A stretch of DNA of 64,000 nt from Mesostigma viride (GCA_009746045.1 RPFO01000027.1:5884884-5948883), one strand, 5' to 3'; positions 29,446-41,831 are shown, counted from the stretch's first letter. The notes: generated by a model not told the origin, from the letters alone. Translations and numbers: made by a program.

Positions 29446-32400
29446 CTGTGGAGTTGAAGCACGGCGAGCATGTTTTTGGATTGGATGGCATTAGTTGGCT
29501 GCCAGCAGAAGGAAAGTTGATCGATGCTTTGGCAAAAGAATGTCTTCTATATATGCACTGCAAGGTTGGCATCCCATTAGGGTCTATAACGTGCATTACT
29601 ACTATGAACCTGCACTGAATGCGGCTGCAGTTAAAACTGCGAAGTTATCACAAACAGCAAGAGTTGTCCCACCATGAACCCCCAGCGATGGACACGGAAG
29701 GAGCTGGCATGCATGCAAACACGAGCTTTGAGGCATGCAATACAATTAAGCCCACAGAGAGCATTTAATAACAGCAAATGCAAACCTTGACTAACGATAT
29801 TTTTCTGAAAAGGAAGTGCTTGTGACCCCACCATTCAGGGCAGAAACATGACGAAACTAGACATGCTCCGCATCATTCTCATCAACCCAAGTTATTTCTA
29901 TCTGTAATCTAAACAGCTTTTACTTTCTATAGTTGATCAGTCTGAGTGCCTGCCGGCACCTAGAACCTCGCATGAAGTGTCTTATACTGTGCAATGATGA
30001 GCGAGTATCCAGCATGCCTGCTATCAGCCATGATCATGCCTAATATGAGACCAAAGTGAGATGGGTCCTGCAACGTTTGCATAACAAAGACAGAGCCAAG
30101 CAATCTTGACCGCTTGCTTGCTCGCAAGAGCAAGGCTCTGTGACACCATGCAGCGCGCGGTCGAGGCATATTTTGCATAATAAGTGCACACTATTTCCAA
30201 TGGGAGAGGTGCCTGAAACAGAAAACGGAGCCTCAGCATCACCATTGGACGTGAGTGCTACTCCAACGTGGTGGATAAAAGACAAGGTTTTGGCATCTGC
30301 GGCTCAAATTTATGATGCCCTACAGGGTCCATCCATATGTGCCAGCACAATGCCAGGCTTAGCTGCCGAGATGTGCCCGGCGGGCGCCCACCCACTTCAT
30401 TATGCTTTTACAAGAGTGGCCAAGTTCCACAAGCTCTTGTTAACTTAATGCTGATATTGGGACAGGATTGGGACCACCTATTTGCCCAGCTGCACCTTGT
30501 CTGTTTCATGTCCACACTACTATCCTGCCGTCCCCACTCCACCATATAGTGTCGAAAACGGGGCTCGAACCACACCATGATTCAACCCATCCCATACAGG
30601 CAGGCGCCTGGGACCGGTTCCTTGATAATGGGGGGGGGGGGGGGATAAGGGGGGGACGCCCCAGCTAAACTGATCACTCCAAATTAGGTCCGACGTGGCT
30701 CTGTCAGACATGAAGCGAGCGCCAAAATTGCCCCGGCGCCAGAATTATTCAAAAGGTGTGCGCTCAAGTTGGCTTTCTGAAGACGGCGGTAGGTTAATAG
30801 AACCCGAGTGCGCTCGGCAAACACACCTGGCGCCTGGTGAGACTAGGGATACATCGATATTGGTCCGGCGCTTTGGCTTACATCCCAAAGTGAGGTACTT
30901 GTGGAAGTACTAATGCACATATATGTACTACGGTAATCATACGGAACATAATTTATAGGACACGTGGCGAAACTGGGAGTGATCTAGGTGGCGTCAGATA
31001 CAAGTCCTGACTGTGCAGACTCTCTCTTCTGCCCATGTGCAGCGTGGGATCCAACTGACTGACTGACTGACTGACTGACTGACTGACTGACTGACTGACT
31101 GACTGACTGACTGACTGACTGACTGACTGACTGACTGACTGACTGACTGACTGACTGACTGACTGACTGACTGACTGACTGACTGACTGACTGACTGACT
31201 GACTGACTGACTGACTGACTGACTGACTGACTGACTGACTGACTGACTGACTGACTGACTGACTGACTGACTGACTGACTGACTGACTGACTGACTGACT
31301 GACTGACTGACTGACTGACTGACTGACTGACTGTGCCGACTACCTCCCTAGCGTATAGTGCCGCCTGTCACACTTCCAACGTGCACTCTGTTTCGCCCCA
31401 ACGGCACCATTTCGGCAAAGGTGTACGCTCAGCCATTTTTCACTTTGGCTAGTGACGGACGGCCCTGGACAGCACTAAAGAGGTGTGCGCTCAAGTAGCG
31501 AAATAGGGGGGTATGCCCCCCCCCCCTACATTCTTTAACCTGTCGCTTTGAACCGAACCAGAACTTAACTGTGCACTTCTCAAGGCAGGAACTCTTCCCC
31601 ACACCAAGTCTTGTGCATGCACCCCCCCGACTCACCAGGAAGTTCTTCCCGGGTCCCTTGTCGGCCTCCCAGAAGGCCGCGCGCACAACCTCCACCACCA
31701 TCTCCACCATGCCCGGCGCGCTGATGAGCACGCGCGTCCTCCTGCGGGTCACCACCAGCCCCGAGGGCAGCCGGCGGGTGCCCAGCTTGCCCTCCAGGGG
31801 GACCTGCGTGGCACCGACCAGGCCACGCATGCCAATGTTAGATAAGAACAGCCCCATATCATCAGTATATGTACATAGGCACCGACCAGGCCACGCATGC
31901 CGATGTTGGATAAGAACAGCCCCATATCATCAGTATATGTACATAGGCACTGACCATGAGTTTGCTCATCAGTGGCAAGGAGCCAGCATCTTAAATAAAA
32001 AGAAGAACCCCCCAGCATCTCAAATTAAGGGTGCGATGACACATGCGAATGAAACAGACAGGGGGTGACTACGCGCCTATAAATGACATGGCATCAGCAT
32101 GCTTAACTTTGGTTTACAATGTCCCCTCTTACGATTAGGAGGAAGCAGTTGAACTGGCCACTGTAATCTATCGGGACCCGTTCAGTCCCAGAGTTGAGGA
32201 TAGCAGGCGCCAGTGCGCGTATGCACTCAAAACTTAGTCGTTGAATCGTTACCAACATGAAGGCTGGCACATCGCGAGCTGGCACAAGATTTGAGTCTTT
32301 GCAGTAACGCGAGAGCCACTACACCTCTAGGTGCAGGGAGTGGTCAACATGGATATTTCCCAATAACAAACAACCCCTATGAACCTGTCATGACATTGAC

Positions 32401-35400
32401 ATGACCATGGACAAGTACTAGAAAGGCTTTCCCCCGCCGGTAAGCTCTCCCTGCCCCCGCCCGCGACTCACCCCGTTCAGCAGAACGGTCCCAAACGATG
32501 CAGCGTAGGGCGCCCCTGGGCGCGAGTTGGCGTCCACCAGCACGCGGTCGTTCCCGTACATGACGCTGATCTGGTCCATCCACGTGCGGGCATCGCCGCC
32601 CTTCTTGGAGACACGGCGGGCACTGGCCGCCTTAATGCTGGCACCACCAGTGGCATCGGATGCATTAGCGACACCCATGAGCCTCGCGTTCACGTGCACC
32701 CTCTCGTCCGACAGCACGCAGTACGAACGCTCCGCGCGGCCCACAAAGTCGAAACGGTCGCCGCGCGCGCTCACAAAGTGGGGGTCAGACTTGACAGACG
32801 ACAGATCATCTACGACCAGCGCCCTGAGTAGCGTCTCTGCCACGGGGCCAAAGGACTCAAACAAGCTCGCCAGGAAGGCGGTGAAATCCGCTGACCGGAA
32901 GATGTCCTGGATGGACTGCGCGCTGTGATCCAACGATGCAAATGCCTCGATCGCAATTTCGATCTGGTCCTCTGCCAGCTCACCCAGCTGCAGCAGGTGC
33001 CGCCGGCGGCTGCTGGTGCCACCGAGGGTGGAGTTCACGCCCACTTGGCAGGGGGGGACGCCCAACCAGGCGGCCACCCCCTCGCGAACCAAGTCAATAT
33101 TGAGGGTGTAGGTATAGTTGCAGGTGGCAAAGGACAGGAGGTAGATCGCCTGGACAAACGGGCCATTGCCATAGCAGGAAGAGGCGATCGAGGTGTTGCC
33201 CACGACCGGGATGTTGTCCACCAAACAAGCTGCGGAATGCAGGGAGCCGCGTCAGCCGGTGGCCAGGGTCCCAAATGGCCGCCAACACCGATTCGACAAA
33301 AGGGAATTAGATATGGACCAGGTGACGATGGTGGCAATGAAGGGGGACGTTGCTGTGTGGGCAGACATTGGGACCATGAAATTTAATAATTTAATATATG
33401 TAGTATATAATGTACTTATTATCAATGAGACAACCATAATAATCAATATCAAGGAGACAACCAGCGCAGGCCAGAAATCGGGAGAATCCGGACCATGGTA
33501 GCTCGAGTCTGCCGTTACATATCTTTTCCGCGTTTTCGAGTCGTTCATGATAATAAATATGTTCATCGCCTGGTAGTGCGTTAACCTCCAGTGGCCATTA
33601 AGCCCATGTAATGATTAGCATTTCAGTGAAGCCTTCTGGGGAGATGCACACATGTACAAAGTAAAGTGAAATGACTCAAGCGATTGATGACAGGTCTTCA
33701 ACCTTGAGTTGAGAAGGCAGCAACTGCATGATCTGGCACGCTGGGTCGAGGTGACCACCATGTGGTCAATTTGCTCGCACTGGATGACTTAATTGGTGAA
33801 TCAAATGAAAAGCCCCCACGCCAACGGTATACCATCACCAAAGCAGAGGTCACGATAGGTTATAGTAACACGCTGCAGCCTACATAGGAGCTAACTGCTG
33901 TGATCTGGGGAAGATCGAGGACATTCCAATCTGACACGGACCACCCGGCAACACAGACAATCTGTTCTACCATCACCCTACCACGTACCAATGTGCTGAC
34001 AACACTCCAAGCTACTACGTCCAATCATTTGATATCAACAGCACAAACAAACCTGGGCCTTCCTACAAAAGATTCCTTGATCGTCTGCCCTTTAGTCAAT
34101 CGACTGTCCAAATTGTACAGTATCAAGTGTTTTACTGTGTGATGGTGACACACGGCCGGGGTCAGACTGCAGTGATCCTCTCCTTTCCACAGCAATGCGC
34201 CGCCCTAATCCTTGCCATAATTGCTGCTATACAGAACAATGCACATTGTGTGAACCCTAGGTGCGTACTACGATGCATGAAGAGAAGATTCATTGCATGA
34301 ACCTAAAGCTCTGACATCAACATACATATTTTTCACCTGACTATGATCACCATTTAATAAGCAATTGACAAAACAGAAGGGGAGGGGGAAGGGGGACGAG
34401 ACAGGACTGTAGCGAACACGAAATGGTAATCATGGACCAAGTGCATGACCACCAGCACCTGGAAAACAAGAGCTCTGAGGAACATCGAACTTAATTATAC
34501 CAATACAAACAAGGGCTATATGAAGTTTCCCAAACTAGGCCACTACTAATACACGCACCGATGTGGTTTCAAGATCAACCGGTTTTGAATCTGGCTGTCA
34601 CTAGATTGCCCACAATCAATGTTTTAAATAGAACTCCAGGACTTCCCCTTTCATGCTTGCTAATCTCACTAGTTACACAATGTGCCATGCATATATGCAT
34701 ATGCAAGCATGCGCATTCATGGATGCAGTGTGTAGAATGCCGTATCTGCCCCTGCCTCATGCATGCATTCAGTTCAATCCCCGTACAGATAGATATCTAA
34801 AAGAAGCACGCACCTTGCAGAAATCATAAATTATACAACTCAGGCGCGCGTGAACAAACCTGGCAGGCACTGATCCCCCGCCTTGCGGTTGCCCGGAGAG
34901 CGCCCGTCACTCAGCTTGCAGGCAAAGCCGGTGAGGCAGCCCCAGTCCTGCCCCCTGCGGTTGTCGGCGCAAACTGGTGGGGTTGACAGGGTCCAGCACG
35001 ACCATGGGACAAGGTGAGGCATGACCAACAATAAGTACGCAGACTCAGGCACTGGAATGCATGCATACACAATTAATGAGTTCTCCGGTCAACTTTAAAC
35101 TTTGAACCAGCATTATGTAGCTTAGTGGGTCCGAGATGCACGCTTCATGATTTACCTAGTTTCATAATGAATGCACACACAGGTGTGGGCTCAAATGATC
35201 GAGCCCCTACAGGCGACAGCGCTCCCAAGACAGCCTACACTGCATGCAATTACTATATTAAGCCACGCGTGTTTGGTAAAATGCAGAGTCCAACTCCAGA
35301 ACTTCTTTGTGAGCATTTATACTCAAATCCCTCAACTTGCAAGGCATGCGGACCAAACCAGATAACTCACGCGCGGCAAATATTCCGGGTCGGCATTGGG

Positions 35401-38400
35401 CCCGGCCCGCAACCCGTAACAGCACTACCCCATGATTAGAGGTGACACATCTTGTCCATGCTAACAGCAGCCTGCCAGGGATGCAGCCACCATCAGCTGT
35501 GACAGTATCAAAGCAACAACCAGCGCAGGCCAGAAATCTGGAAGAATCCGGACAATGGTAGCTCAAGGCTGCTGTGATGTTATCGGCGTTTGTCGAGTCG
35601 TTCGATCAGGAGGATGGAAATGAAAGCAGGTGGATATGTGTAGCCTTGTTCGTTGAAATCATCGCTGGCTAACGTTCATCAAGACCTAGACGTATGACCA
35701 TACATAATTCTGATGGCTCAACTCAATAAGATTGCTAAGTGGCTTTGAACTACAAAACATGTTATTCCGGAGTGCTTAGTTAAGTAAGTTTATTGCCATG
35801 CACTCTCTACAATAAACAAAACGTCCGCTGTCATGTAGTGGTTGTTTATAGCATAGTGTGCCTCCCTCAGATGGCATGTAAGTTGAAATAGCTTTTAACT
35901 ATTACTTTTTGTGCGCCAACTCAAGGTTAACGCACATCCTGCCCAGGATGTGCATGAACCTTGAGTTGGCGCAAAAAAAGTATTAGTTAGCTATTTCAAC
36001 TATGTACGTAGGTGGCAATAAAGCCACATGCAACCATAGGCAGACATGGACAATTCATTGATCATTCAAAAGGCCAGGTATTCCAAGCAGTACAGCAGGC
36101 CACCTGGCGGGTTCAAGCCAACAGAATGGTATCCCACTAGCTCCCACATGCATAATGAACGCCCACAACATACCCGGCAGCTGGCATACTGGGTTCTAGC
36201 TACCATATTATATAAACTTTACATAGAAAAATACTAGCAAGTCACGTACGAATGCCCACCATGCAGCACCAACGGCCCACATCACCCGGCCCCTACCTGC
36301 ATACTTGTCCACGCCCCCGTTCGAGTTGCTAATCGTGTAGTTGAGCCCGCGCCCGTCGATGATGATGTTCAGGCCCGGCCCACCCACGAACCGCGTACTG
36401 CCATCCACGCCAATCATGATGTCATCGTCCTCTCCACCGTTAAGGAGGTCACTCACTCCGCCCACCAGGACGTCGCTGCCCGTATCGCCATACAATTTGT
36501 CGTAGTCCACATCATCCTCCCCGTGGAGGTAGTCGTCCCCCCTCGCGCCAGATACGGTGTCGTTGCCCGCACCACCCCACAGCGTGTCAGACCCGCTCCC
36601 ACCCTGCAAACGGTCAGTGCCTTCGCCACCTAACATGGTCAAGCTGCCACTCCCGATGTTAGTGAGATTGTCATCACCGTTGTCGCCCGATATGACAATG
36701 TTGTTACGACCAAAGGACCAAACTTGCATGTCATCGTTACCGTTGCCGCCCGATACAGCAACATTGGTGATGCTAGAGTAATCGGTATCGATGCCCGTAA
36801 TTATGTAATCGCTACCATTGCCGCCCGACACAGCAACGTTGCTGACGCTATAGTCATGGGCAGCGATGTTCGTTCTTATGTTGTCGTTACCGTCGTCGCC
36901 CGATACGCCAGCAGAGCTGACGCCATAATAGTGAGTGTCGATGTCCGTTCTTATGTCATCATCACCGTCGCCGCCCGATATGCCAGCAGAGCTGACGCCA
37001 GAATAGGGAGTGTCGATGTCCGTTCTTATGTCATCATCACCGTTGCCGCCCGATACGGCCATGACGTTGGCCCCATAGTAGGTGTAGGTGTGGGTTGTTA
37101 TCGTGTCGTTACCGTTGCCGCCCGATACGGCAACGACGCTGGTGCCAGATGCGGCGTAGGTGTTCGTTGTTATGTCATCGTTACCGTCGTCGCCCGTTAC
37201 GCCAACGCTGCTGAAGCCAGACGAGAGGCCAATGTCTGTGTCCACGTGATCGGCACCGTCGCCGCCCACTACTACAACGGTGCTGAAGCCGCCATCAGAA
37301 GTGTGAACAACCGTGTGCACGTCATCGTTACCATCGCTGCCCGATACGAAAACGTTGCTGGAGGCATAAGGCGCAACCGTGCCGATGTGCGTGTACACGT
37401 CATCATCGCCGCCGCCGCCCGATACGCCCATGATGGTGTCCCCATAGTAGGCGTAGGTGTTGGTTGTTATCGTGTCGTTACCGTTGCCGCCCGATACGCT
37501 AACGGCGTTGACGCCACCAAATGCGGCGGCGGTGCGCGTGTCCACGTCATCATTCCCATCGCCGCCCGATACGTCAACGAAGCTGGCGCCGTCATACCAA
37601 GTGTCGATGAACGTGTACACGTCATCGCTACCATTGCCGCCCGACACAGCAACGTTGCTGACGCTATAGTCATGGGCAGCGATGTTCGTTCTTATGTTGT
37701 CGTTACCGTCGTCGCCCGATACGCCAGCAGAGCTGACGCCATAATAGTGAGTGTCGATGTCCGTTCTTATGTCATCATCACCGTCGCCGCCCGATATGCC
37801 AGCAGAGCTGACGCCAGAATAGGGAGTGTCGATGTCCGTTCTTATGTCATCATCACCGTTGCCGCCCGATACGGCCATGACGTTGGCCCCATAGTAGGTG
37901 TAGGTGTGGGTTGTTATCGTGTCGTTACCGTTGCCGCCCGATACGGCAACGACGCTGGTGCCAGATGCGGCGTAGGTGTTCGTTGTTATGTCATCGTTAC
38001 CGTCGTCGCCCGTTACGCCAACGCTGCTGAAGCCAGACGAGAGGCCAATGTCTGTGTCCACGTGATCGGCACCGTCGCCGCCCACTACTACAACGGTGCT
38101 GAAGCCGCCATCAGAAGTGTGAACAACCGTGTGCACGTCATCGTTACCATCGCTGCCCGATACGAAAACGTTGCTGGAGGCATAAGGCGCAACCGTGCCG
38201 ATGTGCGTGTACACGTCATCATCGCCGCCGCCGCCCGATACGCCCATGATGGTGTCCCCATAGTAGGCGTAGGTGTTGGTTGTTATCGTGTCGTTACCGT
38301 TGCCGCCCGATACGCTAACGGCGTTGACGCCACCAAATGCGGCGGCGGTGCGCGTGTCCACGTCATCATTCCCATCGCCGCCCGATACGTCAACGAAGCT

Positions 38401-40807
38401 GGCGCCGTCATACCAAGTGTCGATGAACGTGTACACGTCATCGGTACCGTTGCCGCCCGATACGGCAACGTAGCTGGCGCTGCCATCCCAAGTGGCAATG
38501 TCCGTGTGCACGACATCATTACCATCGCCGCCCGATACGTTAACGTTGCTGATGCCAAAACCGTAAGTCTCGATGTCCGTGTGCACGTCATCATCACCGT
38601 CGCCGCCCGATGCGTCAGCGTTGTTGACCCCATCATAGACGGTGACGTCCATTTCTATTTTGTCGTTACCGTCTCCGCCCGATACGTCACCGTTGGTTTC
38701 GGAATAAAAGGCATAGAGGCCCGCTGTTACGTCATCGTTACCGTTGCCGCCTGATACAGCAACATGGGCGCCGGCAACCTGGGCAATGATGGTGTCATTG
38801 CCATCGCCACCCGCTACCGTGACGTTATGGCCGTACAGATTGACCACCATGATATCGTCACCAGCGCCGCCCTGCAGCTCAACTTGATCGTAAATAAACC
38901 CTTGTAAGCCCAGGAAGTCATCACCAGCGCCACCAGTCATAGTGACACCATCAACACGATACACATATGCGCCCACTGTGTCATCGCCCTCGCCACCGTC
39001 GAGATGGACCCTGGTCCCGGGATCCTCGATATCATCCACATGAATGGTATCATTCCCCGCGCCTCCCGAGACGTGCAAGTCTTTGCTCTCAGCATCAATC
39101 ACCAACACGTAATCGTCACCATCGCCGCCTGAGACCGACAACGCATTCAAGCCGACGGTGTGGAATATCGCGATCTCGTCGTGCCCTGAGCCGCCGGACG
39201 CCGTAACGTTGTCAGCAACCAACTCATAGGTACCAAGGTAATCATTGCCATTGTCGCCCAACAGTGTCACGTTGGCCCCATCACCAAACGACCTGTACAC
39301 GAAATCGTCCCCGTCCCCTCCGGAAACCACCGCGTTGGCACCATCGCCGTACTGCCCGAGATCGTCATCGCCCCCAAGACCGTATATGTATACATTATCC
39401 GAACCCGGAGGTGCTACGATAAACTCGCCTTCATCCGTGCCTGCACCGCATGGGGAAGCATACACGTGGCATGCACTGGTGACAATATTAGTAGTAGTAA
39501 CATCATCATGGGGAAGCATAAACGTGGCATGCACTGGTGACTATATTAGTAGTAGTAACATCATCATGGGGAAGCATACGCGTGGCATGCACTGGTGACT
39601 ATATTAGTAGTAGTAACATCATCATGGGGCACCATACATGCATGGCATGCACTGGTGACTATATTAGTAGTAGTAACATCATCATGGGGAAGCATACGCG
39701 TGGCATGCACTGGTGACTATATTAGTAGTAGTAATATCATCATGGGGAAGGATACGCGTGGCATGCACTGGTGACTATAATAGTAGTAGTAACATCATCA
39801 TGGGGAAGCATACACGTGGCATGCACTGGTGACAATATTATTAGTAGTAACATCATCATGGGGCAACATCCCGATGTTGCTAACACGCCATGCTAGTACA
39901 TGCTCAAATGCGCGAAAGATTATTACAACAAAAAAGATTTTCAAAAGACTGCCAGGACGGGAGACAAGGGTGACGGGCACACGAGCCCAGGTGGTTTGAA
40001 AGAGGTAAAAGCCGCGGCAGCATTGCCCTCCACTTAGTAGTAAGTAAGTACTAGTTAGTAGGAGATATATGTTCACATTATGCACTGACACTAATCTTTC
40101 AATTCATTCCTGTTAAAAGCGATCGCAGCTGCTACTAGCACAAAGTTAGAAAAACCATACATAAGAGTCTATGACAACAAGGTCCACTAACAACGCATGA
40201 TGAGCTTGCTTGAGGGATGGCGGGGGGTATTACTACGGTGTGTAGGGTTGATCGGCGATGGTTAATTGTGCGCTCGCACAGTGGCCACTGGCCAGGCCTA
40301 ATGATCTGTATTCGGGAGAGTCGCCGTACTAAAAGACTGTCCTACATTCATTACCTACGTGACCCAGCGTCTAGGACGATCATGAAGAATAACATGGATG
40401 AGCTAGTGATGCATGACTGCGCCGACCGTGCGTTGCTTATGTACTGCCAGGGTTGAATTAAGGTCGATGCAACCGTTATTCAGGTGGCTGTTTGAAGCAG
40501 GGGCGAGCAGTGGACTAATAGAGTCCCTTAGAATGAATTAAGCAACACAGCTTAGGCCATCATCGCGCTTTCTTATCTGTGGGCACTGGTAGCTGTGCTG
40601 TACTGCTACTAGTGCGGGGTAGATATTATTATTAGTCATGAATTACAGCATCAATCTCGCTGGATTCATCACGTAGCTATCAACGTACCTGTATAGACCA
40701 CGTTGTAAGCCATCCCAGGCTGCTGCAGTGGGAACGAGCAAAAACAAGAAGATACCAACTAAGGTCAGGGCGGCAACCGTGCTGCCAGCGAGGATGACAT
40801 TGTCCAT
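29254..40807 (-). CDS. Spliced secreted RTX-repeat protein with vWD-like C-terminal domain
   Basis: Minus-strand gene; exons inferred from frame, phase and GT/AG sites: 40689-40807, (at least one unidentified exon), 36297-39440, possibly 35371-35424, 34860-34973, 32472-33229, 31636-31803, 29254-29445. Phases agree at every join from 39440 onward. Predicted protein about 1,500 aa: signal peptide, about 30 RTX-like units with SGGDGNDD motifs that probably bind calcium, a Cys-rich linker, RRRHLLQ, a domain with SDPHFVSARGDRFDF and YCVLSD as in vWD/root-cap-like secreted proteins, and a tail with VHGILGQSFS. Likely extracellular or wall-associated. RTX repeats are mainly bacterial, so this gene could be an old transfer fused to a eukaryotic domain; the introns show it is now eukaryotic. 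The introns are rich in repeats. Confidence 0.75.
29446..31635 (-). other. Large repeat-filled intron of the RTX gene
   Basis: Contains a G15 run at 30630-30644 with a second G-run nearby (a possible quadruplex) and the 280-bp (ACTG)n microsatellite. No gene seen in it. Confidence 0.6.
31054..31333 (+). repeat. (ACTG)70 microsatellite
   Basis: Perfect tetranucleotide run of 280 bp inside the last intron of the RTX gene. Confidence 0.98.
31636..31803 (-). CDS. RTX gene penultimate exon
   Basis: 56 codons, phase 0 at both ends (CAG acceptor at 31806-31804, GTGAGT after 31636). Codes VPLEGKLGTRRLPSGLVVTR then a hydrophobic VLISAPGMVEMVVEVVRAAF. Confidence 0.75.
31811..31947. repeat. 68-bp tandem duplication at intron 3' end
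   Basis: GCACCGACCAGGCCACGCAT at 31811 and 31879, with a partial third start at 31947. It duplicates the intron sequence next to the acceptor of the 31636-31803 exon. Confidence 0.9.
32472..33229 (-). CDS. RTX gene exon with vWD-like domain
   Basis: Acceptor CCGCAG before 33229, donor GTGAGT after 32472. 758 bp. The N-terminal part has Cys pairs (CLVDNIPVVG, SSCYGNG, CNYTYT), SSRRRHLLQLGELAEDQIE, then SDPHFVSARGDRFDFVGRAE, SYCVLSDERVHVNARLMG and WMDQISVMYGNDRVLVDAN. DPHF.. and YCVLSD..HVNA are hallmarks of vWD-like secreted domains. Confidence 0.75.
33230..34859 (-). other. RTX gene intron
   Basis: No coding seen. 33456-33550 shares a roughly 80-bp segment (CAGCGCAGGCCAGAAATC..GAATCCGGAC..ATGGTAGCTC) with 35517-35600 in another intron of the same gene. 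Confidence 0.55.
34860..34973 (-). CDS. RTX gene Cys-rich exon
   Basis: Acceptor CCAG before 34973, donor GTTTGT after 34860. Codes CADNRRGQDWGCLTGFACKL and on to DQCLP, with four Cys in 38 residues. It starts with two bases and ends with one, in phase with the exons at 36297 and 33229. Confidence 0.7.
35371..35424 (-). CDS. Possible 54-bp exon of the RTX gene
   Basis: Flanked by TAG and GTGAGT, length a multiple of 3, phase-compatible with both neighbours; would add LLRVAGRAQCRPGIFAA. The gene also reads through if it is skipped. Uncertain. Confidence 0.3.
35882..36000. repeat. 119-bp near-perfect palindrome (foldback element)
   Basis: GTTGAAATAGC at the left and GCTATTTCAAC at the right; arms of about 55 bp include GCGCCAACTCAAGGTT and AACCTTGAGTTGGCGC, with the centre at CATCCTGCCCAGGATG. 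It lies in an intron of the RTX gene. It is either a foldback MITE or a hairpin RNA precursor. Confidence 0.85.
36297..39440 (-). CDS. RTX gene main exon: Gly/Asp repeat domain
   Basis: 3,144-bp exon, open throughout. Acceptor CAG at 39443-39441, donor GTAGGG after 36297. It codes about 1,048 residues made of units near 34 aa built on VSGGDGNDDVxT, equivalent to the GGxGxDxxx calcium-binding nonapeptide of hemolysin-type RTX proteins. The last units (LQGGSGSDTLWGGAGNDTVS) match the canonical nonapeptide best. N-terminal units are the most diverged (NVYIYGLGGDDDLGQYGDG). Eight central units are duplicated exactly (see 36809-38440). Such repeats form a beta-roll with calcium. A long plus-strand ORF here is a shadow. 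Confidence 0.85.
36809..38440 (-). repeat. 816-bp exact tandem duplication within the RTX exon
   Basis: 36809-37624 and 37625-38440 match at constant offset 816 with no difference that I can find. 816 bp is 272 codons, eight repeat units, so the frame is kept. Confidence 0.92.
39427..39880. repeat. 58-bp intronic minisatellite
   Basis: GGCATGCACTGGTGAC at 39468, 39526, 39584, 39644, 39702, 39760 and 39818 with TAGTAGTAACATCATCATGG between. It abuts the acceptor of the RTX exon. Confidence 0.92.
40689..40807 (-). CDS. RTX gene exon 1: signal peptide
   Basis: ATG at 40807-40805 gives MDNVILAGSTVAALTLVGIF, followed by a hydrophobic LFLLVPTAAA, a classical secretory signal with an AAA-type cleavage site. 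The exon ends TACAG before donor GTACGT (40688-40683), leaving two bases. The next known exon (ending at 39440) needs one base, so a small exon between 39441 and 40688 is missing from this model. I chose this exon by its signal sequence and donor. Confidence 0.6.
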
Positions 40808-41593
40808 TTGCAGGGGAGTAAAACGCTGGACGGTTAGCAGACTGAGATATTGTTATAGTTAAGAAACAATACTGCACGCGGATGTTCCCCAAATGAGGTT
40901 CCATTTGCTGCAGATACTTCTGCCCGGCATGATCAGCAAGCAGCACGGGCTCTGCTGCAGTCTACAGCTTATTCCTGCAACGTCAATGCATGTTCATCCC
41001 AGCTGCTGCACATGCATGGCACTGTATAGCCAGTACATACGGACGCTGATTATAACTAGGTGATGAGCGCACTAGTTGGCCCGCAGTAGATAGCCGTAGT
41101 TGGCCACTGAAGAGAAAGCATGCAGGCAGAAATGCTATATACATAGCGATTATATATGCTAACATTACTACTACTAGTTGTTCTATAATACGTACATATG
41201 TGGCGTGAAAAAAGATTATTTATTAGCTGATGGTACGCAGGAAATTCACATCAACAGACACCACGTTAGCCATAATGTCCAAGGTATCCCCTTTAATAAA
41301 TGCTTGCAGGTATTTCTGTAACTTAAGTTATACGATGTCATATCGGCCCCTGAACTGGCCATTGATCGCCTTGAGCTGCCTGTAAGTATCATGGTTATAG
41401 TTTATCACATGCCGGATTAAATCTTAGACGTACACATCCTTAGGTGTATTAAAGCGTGTATACGATCGTCTTTGTGGTTGATCAACCAGCAAATCAATGA
41501 CTACTACTATATGAATAACAGGCGCGCGGATGACTGACAAGAGCTGAAGTTGCCGCAACAAAATGCAAACTGGGGCTGATCATCTACTGACTT
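40808..41593. other. No gene recognised; 5' side of the RTX gene
   Basis: Presumed promoter and 5' UTR of the RTX gene at the left. Nothing else supported. Confidence 0.5.
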
Positions 41594-41831
41594 GGTGCGC
41601 AAGGATAGATGGCAAGTAGTGATGAAGGAGACCACCCCCAAGCCTGTGGGGGCTCCGCGTGTGACCAAGTATGGCATTCATAGCGATTCGGGCCGCGGTG
41701 CCCACACCCCTGTAACTAGGACCTAGATAGCTTACTATACCATCCATTCCATCCCATCATTCCCATGTTCCCCTCCCACTGAGGACTTATGCTCACGTGA
41801 CGCAGTCACGTGTCTATTAATTAATTAATTA
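41594..41831 (+). mobile_element. Severely 5'-truncated LINE copy
   Basis: Last 238 bp of the same LINE as 542-1147 (GTGCGCAAGGATAGATGGCA onward), with the CACGTGAC..GTCACGTG hairpin and (TTAA)n tail. Exact 12-bp target duplication ATCTACTGACTT at 41582-41593 and 41832-41843. Confidence 0.92.

Noticed and set aside
30550-30575. GGGGCTCGAACC, tRNA T-arm-like
   Set aside because: No other tRNA parts; in an intron of the RTX gene.
36724-38754. 676-codon plus-strand ORF opposite the RTX exon
   Set aside because: Shadow of the regular 102-bp coding repeat on the minus strand; the minus frame gives SGGDGNDD motifs and correct splice sites.
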